Assembly (NCBI GenBank): GCA_023159155.1
Contig: JAJNNX010000071.1
Span: 124,001-188,000 of the forward strand
Source of the DNA: Ustulina deusta
Taxonomy: Eukaryota > Ascomycota > Sordariomycetes > Xylariales > Xylariaceae
Reading direction: 5' to 3'
DNA: 64,000 nt
Below, piece by piece: positions 1 to 11,815 of this stretch. Every line of letters starts with the position of its first letter. The first letter of the stretch is position 1. A model generated the notes under the pieces. That model had not been told where the DNA came from. It was given only the letters and a program-made list of their open reading frames with translations, and searched no databases. Both the position numbers and the translations under genes were made by a program.

Positions 1-2040
1 GTCGAAGCGTATACTGACGCTCAAAGACAAGAATCGCGAATCAAGTGAGTTTCGTCCACGATCCCCCCCCCTCCGACGTAAATGCTCTTACACCGGCGGT
101 GCAGCTACGACGACGGCTATCTAATGGCTGACTTCACACAGGAACTAAGATGAGCGTGCTCTGGAAGGAGATTCTGGACGTCTCGTCTCTCGCGGCCTGC
201 ATACAAGATATCTACGACGCTGTATCGCAGAATAAAATCGCCGCTCTACAGCTCGAGACACCCGAGGGTACCATCGCCCACTCGGTGCAGATCTCCGTCC
301 CCTTCTACCTGACTGACCTACCGCCCGAGGAAGACGCTGCTGGCACGCGCGGCCTGTGGATCACAACAGCCAACTACTTCGTAGAGGAGGACAGCCTGCA
401 CGACCCGTCCTTCCTCGACAAGAATTTCGGCCTGCTGCTTATGAGTGATGAGAAGAAGATCATCGCCGAGCTCCAAGCCGATGCCGACGAGGCTACGGCT
501 GCTATGGTCGAGTTTGTACGGCTTTCGAAGCCGACTATGTCGTACGTCATCATAATTCTTTTATCTTCCAGTCACTCATCCCGTCTCCTTCCACTGGTCC
601 CCCAGCCAACAAATACATCTCTGTCCACGAAAGTCACTTGGTTTCCTGCTCACTTCTCCCGTCAGATTTCATCAAATAAGCCAAGGCAGTGGGCTCTCGC
701 TAGCCCAAGTCCGCAAATATGCCCATCACTTCATCTTCTGGCGGCGGGGGATCGCGATCCCGCCCCTACATGCACGGGACGTGTATATCCTATCGCCCAA
801 CGCAGATCTCAGCCGCCTCCCACGTGCCAGTCCGGCCTGGGCGCGCGCGTTCCCTCTCGCGCCACACCTCGCCGATTTTCTCGCGGAGCTGTCGGCGGCC
901 CCGCGCGCTTACAAGTGGTTTTGCCCGTCTAAGAACCACCGTCCTACGTACCTGCAGATGCTGGCATGGCTGATGCGCGGCGGGTGGGTGACACAACTCT
1001 GTACCTTTGCTTACGTCGTCGTGTGGCCTGAGATCCTCTACGAGGTCGAGTACGAACTCGAGGCCGAGGAATTAAGGATGCTCCAAGAGGAGGCGAGCAA
1101 AAGGGAGAAGGACAAGGAGAAACAAAAGCAGAAAGAAAGAGAGCAGCCGAATACAGACCAAGACAACGAAAAGGGGAAAGAACAGGATAAAGATGAGAAG
1201 CCTCAAAAACACCAGCAGCAACAGCTAGAGGAGCATGCACAGCGGGGTGTGTGGGAGCATGAGTCCGACAATAGAGATCGTCGCTTCTTCCACCACCGCC
1301 CATCGTCACCAGCGGGTTCTTCTTCCACAATAAGAGTCGGCAACTCCTCGCTTTCCGGTTCTACCACGGCTCTCGACCTCCTCTCTGCCTCAAATACCAG
1401 CTTATCAGCCGACAGCCTAGGTCCAGCACCTTCATCAAGTGTACTTTTTCCCCAGCCCCTTACGCCCTCCCCATCCTCCCCAACAGACGCCTCCCCCTCC
1501 CATTCCCACTCCCATACCTACCAACAAAACACCCCTTCGCATTCCGAGCCACCGTCTGCATCCGCCTCGCCACCAACGACGGGGCAGACGCAAGGAGAGC
1601 GCTTCGCCCTCGCCGCACGTCTAAGCCGCATTGCGGACAAGGAAGCCCAAGCGGCGTACGAGCGCAGCGCCGCCTTCGCACGTAAGCCCCAGCCCGTCGC
1701 CACAGAGCATCCCTCCCTCAATACGTCACCACACCTAGCTCACTTGTCGCCCTACATCATCGTCGACGCCCGCCGCGCCACCGGCAAGGATAGCCTCTAC
1801 TTATCCGCCATTGGCCGCCGCTTTTCCGACCCCAAGGTCCGCGCCGCCTGGCCTGTCTTTTGGAAGTACTTCAACGGCCACGCCGCCCTCGAGCGCATCA
1901 TCCTGGGGCTCAACGGCGACGGTGGCGGCGTCGGTGCTGGAAGCGGAGGTGCCGACAAGATGAAGATCAAGAAGCGCAAGGAGGCCTGGGGTCTCATGAC
2001 TTCCATGAGCGAACATCTGATATGCATTCGACATTTCTGA
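1..2040 (+). CDS. NPR3: NPR3, SEACIT/GATOR1 subunit (5' partial)
   Basis: Npr3 (NPRL3) pairs with Npr2 and Iml1 in the SEACIT/GATOR1 complex at the vacuole and restrains TORC1 when amino acids are scarce. Three exons are visible: 1-44 (start lies upstream), 142-541 and 666-2040. The introns are 45-141 (gtgagt...cacag) and 542-665 (gtacgt...cgtcag). The acceptor at 666 gives a smooth junction reading TMSFHQISQGSGLSLAQV; acceptors at 681 or 690 are also in frame. Family hallmarks include SLAACIQDIYDAVSQNKIA early on, then FWRRG...PPLHARD, the YILSPNAD stretch, and LAWLMRGGWVTQL followed by FAYVVVWPEI. About 1,075-1,620 encodes a Lys/Glu/Gln- and then Ser/Pro-rich insert, usual in filamentous fungi. 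The C-terminal block around 1,740-1,905 (PYIIVDARRATGKDSLYLSA, then FWKYFNGHAALE) is conserved. The identification is strong; the second acceptor is the least certain point. Confidence 0.93.
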
Positions 2041-2968
2041 AGGATGGAGAAAGAGAGAGGATGCCCCATACTTCATGGGAGCATGGTTCTTGTAGATTTT
2101 TTGTTTGGCCATTAGCATAAATTATGGTTTGGTAGGTTTTTTGGAGAGGACAGGCAAGGAACAGAGTCTACGTATTATTCACTTACTTTTATACAGCACA
2201 TCTACGAATGAATCTGGAGAAGAAGGATATCTGAAGTGCACATTGCTTTGATACTATTTCAACTGGCTTACGCCTTGAAGTCCACGGCAGGAGTAGAACT
2301 TATTCAAATCTGAATCGTTTAATAAATCGGGTTCTCAAATTGTTTAGATGTTGTATATAAACTGTTCTAGGAGCCGGCCCCTTTCAAAGGGACGTGGTAC
2401 ATGAGGATTAAGATGCCAACTAAATATGCTTTAAGTACGGCACGCTACATGGGCTCGTATGTATGTGGAATCTGGGGAGTCCGACCAAGAAGGAAAAAGA
2501 AAAAGAACGGACAAAGACAGATGGCAGATCAAGTAAGAAAAGGAGAAGCAGCGAACGCCCGTGTGCCTCCTAAAAATGTGACCTGAAACTCCATGTTTCT
2601 CCAGGTATCATAGAAAAAATCAGGCCCTTCCCGATCACAGAGAGATGCCCAGCAATGATGAAAATGACAATGAAATGAACGAGCACCAAGGAAGATCCCT
2701 TACGCCTTATCAAGGCCCAATTTGACAGATAAAAGATGAAACATGATCTCCTTCCTCCCGCAAACTAAATTCACATTCTGGTGATCCGACCCAGACCCAC
2801 GCCGAAACGACCCTGCGAATGCAATAAAAATACCTCGCCTCCATGAAAATGCCCGGAACATGTCCCAACGTATATATGCAGGAACCGCTGTATCTTAAGA
2901 CAGCAACACTGAAGGGAAATTCGAATGAAAATGGCTGTCCAGGGAGGACAGCACATCAGACAAGCCGC
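2041..2968. other. Convergent intergenic region
   Basis: This is the tail-to-tail space between NPR3 and the bHLH gene, and probably holds both 3' UTRs. I see no credible coding frame, RNA gene or repeat. Open frames here are short and of random composition. Confidence 0.7.
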
Positions 2969-4585
2969 TCATGTTTCAAAATCCATGTACTCGTCTTCTT
3001 CTTTGAAGTTTGACGTGACAGGACCACTACCATCTTCATCTTGTTCCCAGAAAACGCCATTATCGTCGATATCATGTCCCAAGTCTTCAGGACTCACTGA
3101 GATCCCCGCGGTCTCAGTCCCATCAACGGCATCTCCTTTGTAGTCGGTATGGTTAGGTACCCGGAGACCGGATCCCGCAAATCGGCTATAGGAAAATGTG
3201 TGAGGCTCGTTCTTGTCCCACGCCTCATTCAGCTCTGTCTGCATCCGCTTCTCGTCATCAGAGATTGAGAATGGGACTCTACCACCTAATTCCACGATAG
3301 TGTTGATAAGCTCCTCTTGCTGTTGAAGCTTGAGATGCAGCATCCACATCAGGTCTCTTGTCCAGCTTACAGAACCGTTGAGAATATCGCCCTTGTTAGG
3401 ACCCTTGTCCTTGTCTTCAAGCGGTAGACCTGTTGTTATGTTGCCCACGCCTGTAGCTCGCTTAGCACCAGGGCCCGCCAATCCCGACGTCGCCTGTCCC
3501 GGGCTAGCGATTCCTGCAAGACTTGGCGATACTGGCGTGCCATTTTGAATCATCTTGCGGACTTTCTCGTCGTCCAGTCTGTGAGTAGGAACCAGTTTGC
3601 TAAGATCTTGTATCCTTTCGTTGATGTTGTCCCGGCGTCGACGTTCAACCAGATTGTGTGATTCGCGACGTCTCTTTCTCTTCATCTCTTGAGATGAGAC
3701 AGCGTTAGGATTATTGAGTTTGGCGGGCATGGATGTGCCTCCTTTCAACAGAACGTCGGAAATCTGCGTGTTTTGCATACCATGTTGTAAAGGGGAAGAG
3801 AACCCAGAACCAGGAAAAGACGATAAGCTGTTTGGAGTGTGGATCCATTGTGCTGATGGTGATTTCTCATGATGACCCCCAGGCGTCCGAATTGGTTGTG
3901 CACCAAAGCCTCCCTGCTCACGAGAATTCATTGACAACGCCGACATAGCGGCAGCAGTCTTACTTGTCAGCGGGCTCCTAGTGCTTGAAGCCTTGCGCTG
4001 CATGCTCTGAGACATCTGAGCATGGGACTTGGTGTTCAAGTAATTAGGGTCGCCGCTATCGTGATTCATGTCAGAGTTCGCCAGGGGCGAGCCGGAGTAT
4101 GAAACGGGGGACTGAAGCGAGTTTCCAAAGGATTGGGGATGTTGGATTTGTCGGAACTGTTGGTTGAAGCTGTGGACATACGGGCTCTGTATTGGGTCAC
4201 CGTCTGGAGTATGGGAGTATCCATTGATATGCGACTGGTCCATCTGTAAACCTGGATTATTAGGCTGCGGTGTGTATATGCCGAAGCCCATGCTCATCTC
4301 ATTCACACCTCCAAACTCTTGGCCTTGGTTGTGCATATTTGACTGGTTAGGCATGCGATCGACTGGGCTACCGAGGGTATCTAGGAGCTCTTCATCGTTG
4401 AAGAAGCCATTGGAAGTGCTGTTGTTGCCATTGAAGTTGTTCGAATATGAGGCCCCGTAAGCCCCGGTGGCCAGATCACTGGGGTCAACGCTCCCTCCAT
4501 TGTTCTGGCCTCCACCGAAGTGGCTAAAGCCGTGTTGTGCCATCGTATCGTGCGTGTGACCGAAGTTGGTTGCAAGATATGTCAT
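2969..4585 (-). CDS. bHLH transcription factor (MiT/Rtg3-like basic region)
   Basis: A single-exon gene for a 538-residue protein. Residues 1-300 are Asn/Gln/Ser/Gly-rich and disordered, as in activation domains. The basic region and helix 1 lie at about 301-335 (KRKRRRESHNLVERRRRDNI then NERIQDLSKLVP). It has the His/Glu/Arg pattern (H310, E314, R318) expected for E-box recognition. Helix 2 (GDILNGSVSWTRDLMWML) follows only after about 60 extra residues rich in Pro, Gly and Ala, so the loop is unusually long. A Gln-rich coiled segment (LKLQQQEELINTIVELGG) and an acidic tail ending EEDEYMDFET close the protein. The ERRRRDNINERI motif resembles Rtg3 and MiT/TFE factors and the fungal GlcD-gamma-type HLH proteins. 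The exact orthologue is not settled. The second Met (codon 15, at 4543) is an alternative start. Confidence 0.88.
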   Translation of the reverse strand: MTYLATNFGHTHDTMAQHGFSHFGGGQNNGGSVDPSDLATGAYGASYSNNFNGNNSTSNGFFNDEELLDTLGSPVDRMPNQSNMHNQGQEFGGVNEMSMGFGIYTPQPNNPGLQMDQSHINGYSHTPDGDPIQSPYVHSFNQQFRQIQHPQSFGNSLQSPVSYSGSPLANSDMNHDSGDPNYLNTKSHAQMSQSMQRKASSTRSPLTSKTAAAMSALSMNSREQGGFGAQPIRTPGGHHEKSPSAQWIHTPNSLSSFPGSGFSSPLQHGMQNTQISDVLLKGGTSMPAKLNNPNAVSSQEMKRKRRRESHNLVERRRRDNINERIQDLSKLVPTHRLDDEKVRKMIQNGTPVSPSLAGIASPGQATSGLAGPGAKRATGVGNITTGLPLEDKDKGPNKGDILNGSVSWTRDLMWMLHLKLQQQEELINTIVELGGRVPFSISDDEKRMQTELNEAWDKNEPHTFSYSRFAGSGLRVPNHTDYKGDAVDGTETAGISVSPEDLGHDIDDNGVFWEQDEDGSGPVTSNFKEEDEYMDFET

Positions 4586-4641
4586 ACCGCAAATGACGAC
4601 CTGAAGGATCCTATGTGTCTAGTCGCACCAAGAGCCTGGTA

Positions 4642-4747
4642 CTGTAGAAAACCAACTGAGTCAGCCCCACATCTCCGAGGGCTGGAGGGAGGGAACAGAA
4701 TATTGCAGCTGAGAAGATCACCAAATAAACAGGCACCAAGGACTTAC
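4642..4747 (-). other. Probable 5' UTR intron of the bHLH gene
   Basis: Read on the minus strand, a consensus donor gtaagt at 4747 and a pyrimidine-rich acceptor ending ctacag at 4642 bound 106 nt just upstream of the bHLH start codon. A CTGAC branch-like site lies near the 3' end. No ATG-initiated frame crosses it into the protein, so it would be a leader intron. Confidence 0.5.
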
Positions 4748-7700
4748 CACTACCTATTACGTTTCAAAAGCTAAGATTGAAAGCCGGTGACGCTACGATG
4801 CCATATAAGACAGGAAATTTGGTTGCAAAAATGCGTTGGCGGATGGTGCGGATGGCGCAGATGGTGTAGAGGGAGACGAGCAATTATTTGTCGGTCTGTT
4901 AGGTAGGGGTGCTGTAAAAAAGCTCCGAGTGCGAATTGAGACACCTTTTTGTCTTTCGTGTTGCTCAATTGACGTAAGGCTCCGAATCGGAGGGCCAGTG
5001 CTTGGTTGACTGTATATGTACTTGGACACTGGGTGGTTTATGGGAGTTGGCTTTGGAGTGTGACAAAGGTATGGAAAGAGAGGAGATTATTTCAGGTCGA
5101 TAATTCCGCTACGGTTCTTAAGAAGAATGCAAGGCGGTAAGAGGGTGGCACAAGCCTAAGACTACGAGAGGGGAGTAAGATGCGATGACAAGTAGCCCAA
5201 GAAATGCGACCGGAGTCAACTTGTCCCGTTGGTGCGCTTCTTAGGTGAGAAAAAGCGACAAGGGGAGTGGAAATAAAAAGAACCTGGGAAGGTCGGCTGT
5301 AATCGGTTCGGGCTTACTTTGTCGCACACGATTTGACAGGCAGCCTCGACTAGTTATAGACGGGTCGAGTCAAAGGTGAGTAGGGCGGGTGATGAAAGAG
5401 GAGAGGGAAAGAGGGTAGGTACATGGACCTCGGGACAGAAATGACTGAGGTAGTAAATGCGGTATAGTTGGACGAGAGAAGATACGAAGCTGCGCTTTAT
5501 CAGTCCGCCCGCCTCTCATACCCGCCAAAGAGGTAGAGGTCCAGTTGTCCAGGGTAATGAATAAGAACGAGATGTTGGTGTCTCTTGGTGGAGGCAAAGT
5601 AACTTGTTGGCAGGTAACTTGGCGAGCCTGAACTTATTTAGCGAGGAGGTTTGCAGCCAGAGCTAACATACTACTCGGTAAGTACGTTGGTTAGTCTTCC
5701 CGATACCTTAGCTCCCTGCCCAGCTTCTCCCAAAAATGGAATGATAAGCGGGCGGCGGAGCAAGCAACGGCTCTTCAAAGTCCAGCCAGGAAGGGCTGCC
5801 TAGTACCGTAAAAGACAGCCTGGGTCGGCACGACTAGAGTTGTTGTGATAGTCGTCGTCGTCGTTATTGTTGTTGGGGCGGACTATGACAAAGACTGGTA
5901 GGCTTTGCTTAGCCGGCTTATTCGGTAGAACTTGAATAGTCAGGCAAACCCTTCGACGATGGACAACAAAGCCCAGAGACAAGAATAGGGATGCTTGCGA
6001 TCTCGGAAGTCAACACAGTTCGGAGTGATGTTGAGGTTGTGTTGTGTGGCTCTTGAAGTTACGGTGTAGGGACTATGTAAGTACTAGCCACGAGTCTAGG
6101 AGATGGTCGTCTTTCTAGTTGAGTTGGCAAGTTGCCATATAACCAACTCAGTTGCATGAAGAGGAACGAGGAATGATACGGTCCAGCCGTGAATGGAGAT
6201 GCAGATGCAAATGCACTGTTGGGTAATCCTGATTCTAACAAGGCTTGCGGAGTGAGGACAATTGAAGAAGACGAAGTGGTTGCAGTAGTGCGTGGGTTGA
6301 TGTTCAGGGTGCAAGCAGGGGCTGACTAGGGAGGACACAAAGGCGGCTGTAGGTAAGTGATGATGGACGAAGAAGCTCTTAGGTGAGTTAGGTAGGTCGC
6401 TGGGCGCAATGGATTACACGGGTGGGCTGGATGGCTGGGGCGAGCCAAACCAAATCAGTCGATGAGTCGAATCCTCAGGAAGTAGGAAGTGGGTCCCAAC
6501 CTGTGAAGGTCTTGGCACCATAAAGTCCAGCAGTACCTCTCGCCTTTCCCAAGTACCAGCGAGTACTAGGTCCCACAAGCTCGTCACTCAGCTCCGGTAT
6601 CCGATCGAGTTGACTGGACTGGTCCGCCTCCTCTACATGCAGCGCTTTCTTAGTAAGTACGTGCTTGCAAGGGACGGGTGCAGCTACATGTAGTTATCCC
6701 AGGTAACAGCGCGACCGACAGAATCAGGTATTGTCTGGCCTAGTCCTTCAGTATGTATAGTGACGCTGGTCCGATGCCGCCTAGGTATTATTCTCCGCCG
6801 ACAATCTTGGGTTTGGCTGAGTGCCTGTATAGTTGCGAGTTTGTCTTAACCACCGTGGTTCCTGTCCGATCGGGAAAAATAGTGCGATTATAAATGACCT
6901 CAGTATCCGAGAATGATAAGGATCACGTAGGTTGTTGACTCTAGTATGACTCCTTTTGTTCGTTGTTCGCTCAAATCGCCCGCGAAGTCAAAAGCGTCTT
7001 GTGAGCGGCAATAGCCAGTTTACTCCTCAAAAAGAATTAGCATTGTGCAAGGTTCTGTGTACTGGTGTTCATATATCTATCAACTCACTAGTTGGGGTTT
7101 TATCACAGCTTGACGCACAATCCATTCGCTCTGTTCGGCAATACGGGTAATTTCGATCAGCTTGTAATTATGCGGTTTGTACGGGTGCCACAACCAACTC
7201 GAGAGTTCAGGTTAACCAGGTAGATGTTGGTTGGGACGGGCTGGGAAAGTCTCGAGTAGACTTTCCAGAAGTATCGTGAGCAAAAAGAGGGTTGAAAGAA
7301 TAGGTTATGTGTCGGGTTGAAAATACATCAAAAGAGGCCCTTCGTTTCTCACTAGGGACGGACTATCTAGGGGTCATAATACCTTTTATATTGCCTACCT
7401 AGTCTAGCTATGTACTTCATACAGCATACCCGCTCGCACGTATCGAAACATCCTCTCTGGCCCACTAGAGACACTTGTGTTCCCACTTCGAGCGCTCTTC
7501 CAAGTTATCCGTAAAACATGGCGGGCGTATGCGTCTCCTGACTCTTGACACCTTAAGACTAAAGAGCCCATAATGGGTGGTGGTGTGGTGCGTAGCTGTC
7601 TTGATGGTGTGCAGGGAGGGGGCAGTGAGGTGGAAAATACGATGGCCTTTCCACCAGGTTTCTCTCTACCTCATTTGGATGTGAACTACCTAGACTACCT

Positions 7701-10659
7701 ATCGAGGACGGACTTCTCTATCTTATCGTTAAGATCCCGCAATAAGGTGGGTTCCTGGGGCTGTGAAGGAGGGCGAGCCTCGACTCGTGACACCGCCAAA
7801 GTCAGCCAACCCTCATTGGGTAAGCCACGATGCCACCCTCCATTATTTAGCCTACGCAACCAGCTGCCATGGGAATGCGAGATGGAACATGGCATTTCAA
7901 AACTGCCCGAATTGCCCGGCCCATCCGTTCAGGATGGGAACGTTGAAGAAAACCGGGATAGACCTCCATCTGACTCACTCCCACAATCATCGACCGGGCA
8001 ACAACAGCAGGAGTTGCCTGGGGCCTGTCCAAGATGAATTCTGTGCCCATCGAGACTGGCTCGCTTCCAACGGCAGAGGCACGACGGCGATCGCTTGCGC
8101 AAGGCACCCGCCAATGCCAGGGATCATGCATCGGTTTTACAAACCATGACGACAAGGCATTAAAGGAAAAAAGAAGAAAAGGAAGAGAGAAAGAAGCGGT
8201 TACCTAGATAGCCTCATGCTAGAATTTTCCTTCCCTACCTACACTCCAGGTATTGTGTGCATAATCAAGAAAAGCGTGCCTCAGCAAACGCGTTAGCAAG
8301 GCGCACGCGAGAGTCGCGACGAGGAGCAGACAGAGAGGTCCGCTTGGTGTCTGGGTACCCCTCTTCAGTGTCCTCCCATTAGCTCTACACAGTATACACC
8401 ACAACTCTCGATAAAATATGTACGTGCTACGCATCGCCAACTGATTTACCAGAAGTAGGGACTCCCAAAGATGTTTGTTTACCCCAACGAATACTCTGCG
8501 GGTGCGGCGCCTTGAAGTGAAACGTCGCATGAGCTAGTCATGACGAGAGTGGGATAATGCCTATACTAGGCTTGACTAGGTTAGAGATGTAGACTTGGTC
8601 CGGTACGGTAGTATGAGGGGCATGATGGAGCGCCGTCTGGGGGAGGGGTAGGTAGGTAGGTGCTGAGTAGCTATCGAGCGAGTTGGGTTCGATTCCTGAC
8701 AGCGCTATTGGTTAGGTATTCGCTACATACGCATATACCTAGGTAGATAGCTCATATGTTGTAGGCAGATCTATCTTCCACAATGAACATTACATAATAG
8801 GCACAGAGCAGCTATACTAGGTACAGAGGCCATACTAGGTACAGAACCAATACATATAATTGTACATATATACATGCATAGCACCTCACCTTAATACACT
8901 ACCTACTAGCAGAACTACCCTAATACGTAATGTGGCTCGGGCACTGCTCGGATTAGCAGGACGGCGCGCGGATCGGCGTGCAAGACATACTGGTAGTCAC
9001 AACGGTCGCGTCTGTGATAGCTCGATGTAACGCAACGAGGTTCTTCTTCGTTAAAGAATGCAGCTGCCAACCGTGGGGCTTCGTGCTTGCCGCTTCCCGA
9101 CAGTGATTGCCCAACCCTCTTGAGAGCTTTCAAGCTTGTCTCTGCGGAGCCCCTGTAATCCCAACTCACATGCCCAGCTAGCCAATCACCAGGTCCCGTG
9201 GCCGGCGACGCGTGAGAGTTGTGCCATTCAAGATTTTACTAAGAAATTTCCATATGAGCCATCACCGTGCGGCACGATCCGTGATCCGAGACAGGCTGGT
9301 AAACAGATACAGGTACGCTGGAAGCATGGTCTGGTAGAATCGGGTCCCTAGTAGGTACTGCCCCTACGTATGAATCTGAAGGTCCTGTCTTCCCACCCAC
9401 AAGATAAATAGACACTCCGGCATTTAAATGGCCCTAGGTGGTGCTACGGCGCCCCCGCCGCCCTATATCATGCATGAACCTTGTTGCTACATCCGAATAG
9501 CGTCCTTATATTAGCCTCAGATACCCGAAGTAGGTAGGCGAAGCTGCTGACACAACCCTCACCTTGAGTTGATCGCAGTTGGGGTACATAGCTACCTTGA
9601 TCTTGAGATCGGATTGCGAATTCCGCGAATCAAGAAACCACGGGGATCGGGTCTGTGGAGTTGCTACTCCTTCGAGCCGAGGGATGAGGTCGTATCTGTC
9701 ATGACGAGGTGTCTAGAAGCTTGGTTACGCTGCAGATGGGAATCTTAGATCAAGGAAGCAAGATTGTTGCAAGATGAAAAGGCCTAGTATATGTGATTAT
9801 CCTTTATCTAGGTATATAATGTAGGTATGTATCCTCAGTACCTCAGTAGGTACATATGAGCAATAGCCCCTATAATACATAGCTAAGGTGACAAGACGTG
9901 AGACCATCTACCTCGATGTTAGACAGAAATTTACAGGAACCGCATTTCCGATAGGTATCCTGTTCAAACCTCTGCCTAATACAACTTACCCACCGACCTA
10001 CCCACGTAGTAATAGTAGGTAGGTAGGTATACATGGACATAGAGTAGTACCTACCTAGGTATACCTTATCTGGCAGTGAGGTAGGTAGGTAGGTAGTAGG
10101 TACTATATAGGTAGTAGTATGAATTAGGTAGGTATGTAGGTATTACAGTGGCTGTTTATCAGGTAGGTAGGTACCTATGGCCTATACCTATCAGCAACCT
10201 TGGAACCTCTGAAAGAGACTGTACCCATAGATCGAAGCCACATGCCCTCCTTCTAGCCAATCAAGAGAACCCCATGCACTGACCAGATATCGTGGATCCG
10301 CGTGGCTTGCTGATAACATGATAAAGATAGGTAGGCAGCCAAGATACAGCACAGCCAATTACTGGCATTGGGTTTCCACTTTTCCATACATGGCCACACC
10401 ACCAAACGCGACTTCGAGACGACATCCTCCATCACCACTACAACTCTACTATTTCCATTTCCCACTTCCACACAAGAAAGGGGTCATTCGACACCTACAC
10501 CACCTACCGAACTCCGTCAGAATACAAGCCGTTGGCCCCTTCGAATTCACCTACCACACCGAAACCACCATTATTACCGTGCTCCGCGCCGCCTGTCACC
10601 CACTCGCCGACACTAATATTCACCCTTTCTTGACATCACCCATCGCATTTCTCGTCGAC
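4748..10659. other. Long gene-free stretch: bHLH leader/promoter and SFT2 promoter
   Basis: About 6 kb with no gene I can support. The bHLH-proximal part is probably promoter and leader. Open frames of 60-154 codons (for example 7573-8037 and 8915-9169) have random-looking composition, and many begin at non-ATG codons. From about 8,640 onward TAGGTA/TACCTA runs become dense. A tRNA-like B-box occurs near 8,686 but the rest of a tRNA fold is missing. Confidence 0.6.
9975..10190. repeat. TAGG/CCTA tetranucleotide-rich repeat block
   Basis: Dense, imperfect runs of TAGGTAGG and the complement CCTACCTA, for example gaggtaggtaggtaggtag at about 10,079. The same motif family recurs in smaller runs at about 8,649-8,745, 13,085-13,345, 36,200-36,460, 55,130-55,220, 58,230-58,310 and 62,815-62,895. 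All lie outside the coding exons annotated here. Confidence 0.85.
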
Positions 10660-11815
10660 ATGGCTTCTGCCTCTTTCCGGGAGTCGATGAACTCCCTAGG
10701 ATGGTCCCGTCGAGACCCGGATCAACCCGTCAGCACGACGCACCAGACCGGCCTACTATCATCCATCAAGTCCCTGAGTCCCTTTGGGGACCGCGGTTAT
10801 GTACAATTGCCCACAACTGAGGGTGCCGGCGCCCCCTTACCGGCAAGTAACCGTCGCGATGAAGAAGAAGGCTGGTTTGTTTGTGAGTCATCCTATATTC
10901 GTCTACGTCATCGAAAATTAGCAGTTCCAAATGTTGTCTGAGGTGTGCCTGGTCGTTGTGCATGCGCAGATACCGCGCGCCATGTTTCACTGATACACAT
11001 GGTGCAAGACCCACCAGAGCTACGAAGAAGCTGACCCAAGATCTCCCATCCTTATCTAGTGAGTCGTTGGGATCGGTTACTCATATTTGGTGCTTGTAAT
11101 CTGGGCGCTCTCGCCTGCTTCGTCCTCAGTTTCGCCCTTTGGCCAATCCTTATGACCAAGCCGCGCAAATTCGTAATCCTGTAAGGCTCGGCTTCTTCCA
11201 TTACCGTTCCCTCGATCCCTGCGCTCGGTCTCCGTGGTTCTACCTTGCATTTACCGGTTACCGTCAAGACGTAGCTATATCTGCAAGTTGCCGCCTTCGC
11301 ATGTGTCATGTGAACCGGCACACAGCCTTCCCCTGGTTCTTCAGGCTTTACTCGACGCTAGTCACCATCTCTGACATCATATCTCGCATGCTGCTCCTCC
11401 CCTAATACAAATAGCTTAAGCCATGTCAGCTTGCTAACATTTGGATGTCTTCTATAGTTGGTCATTCGGCTCGCTTCTCTTCACATCCTCCTTCGGGGCA
11501 GTAATGGGGCCCAGGACATATCTGCAACATCTGACATCAGGTCCCCGTCTTCCCTTCACTGCCGCTTACTTTGGATCTATCGCGCTCACTATATATTTTT
11601 CGGTTGGCGTGAGTACAGACATCTTGTTGATTTTAATCGTCGTATAATCGCTAACATCTTAGCTTCAAAATACGATTTTAACCCTGATATCAGCACTCGT
11701 CCAGATTGCATGTCTTCTATGGTATCTGGTTAGTTACTTTCCTATGGGTTCGAGTGGTCTCCGACTAGCTACTACGTTCGGTGCTAGGAGAGCTGCCGCC
11801 TGGATGACTGGTTAG
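10660..11815 (+). CDS. SFT2: SFT2, Golgi vesicle transport membrane protein
   Basis: Sft2 is a small tetraspanning Golgi protein implicated in fusion of endosome-derived vesicles with the Golgi, acting with the t-SNARE Sed5. Four exons were placed by frame continuity: 10660-10882, 11060-11180, 11458-11608 and 11663-11815, giving 215 residues. The introns have donors gtgagt, gtaagg and gtgagt, and the last two have CTAAC branch sites. The cytosolic N-terminus (MASASFRESMNSLGW...) leads to the family motif LSRWDRLLIFGAC. Four hydrophobic segments follow, with FGSLLFTSSFGAVMGP between segments 2 and 3 and LVSYFPMGSSGLR at the C-terminal end. Length and topology match the family. The last residues read AAAWMTG. 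The large first two introns (177 and 277 nt) are longer than others in the window. Confidence 0.95.

Noticed and set aside
8629..8706. Possible tRNA: perfect B-box (ggttcgattcc) with a near-complementary 7-bp acceptor (agcgccg/cagcgct)
   Set aside because: The intervening sequence is a GGTAGG repeat with no D-arm or anticodon stem and no proper A-box, so a tRNA fold cannot be drawn.
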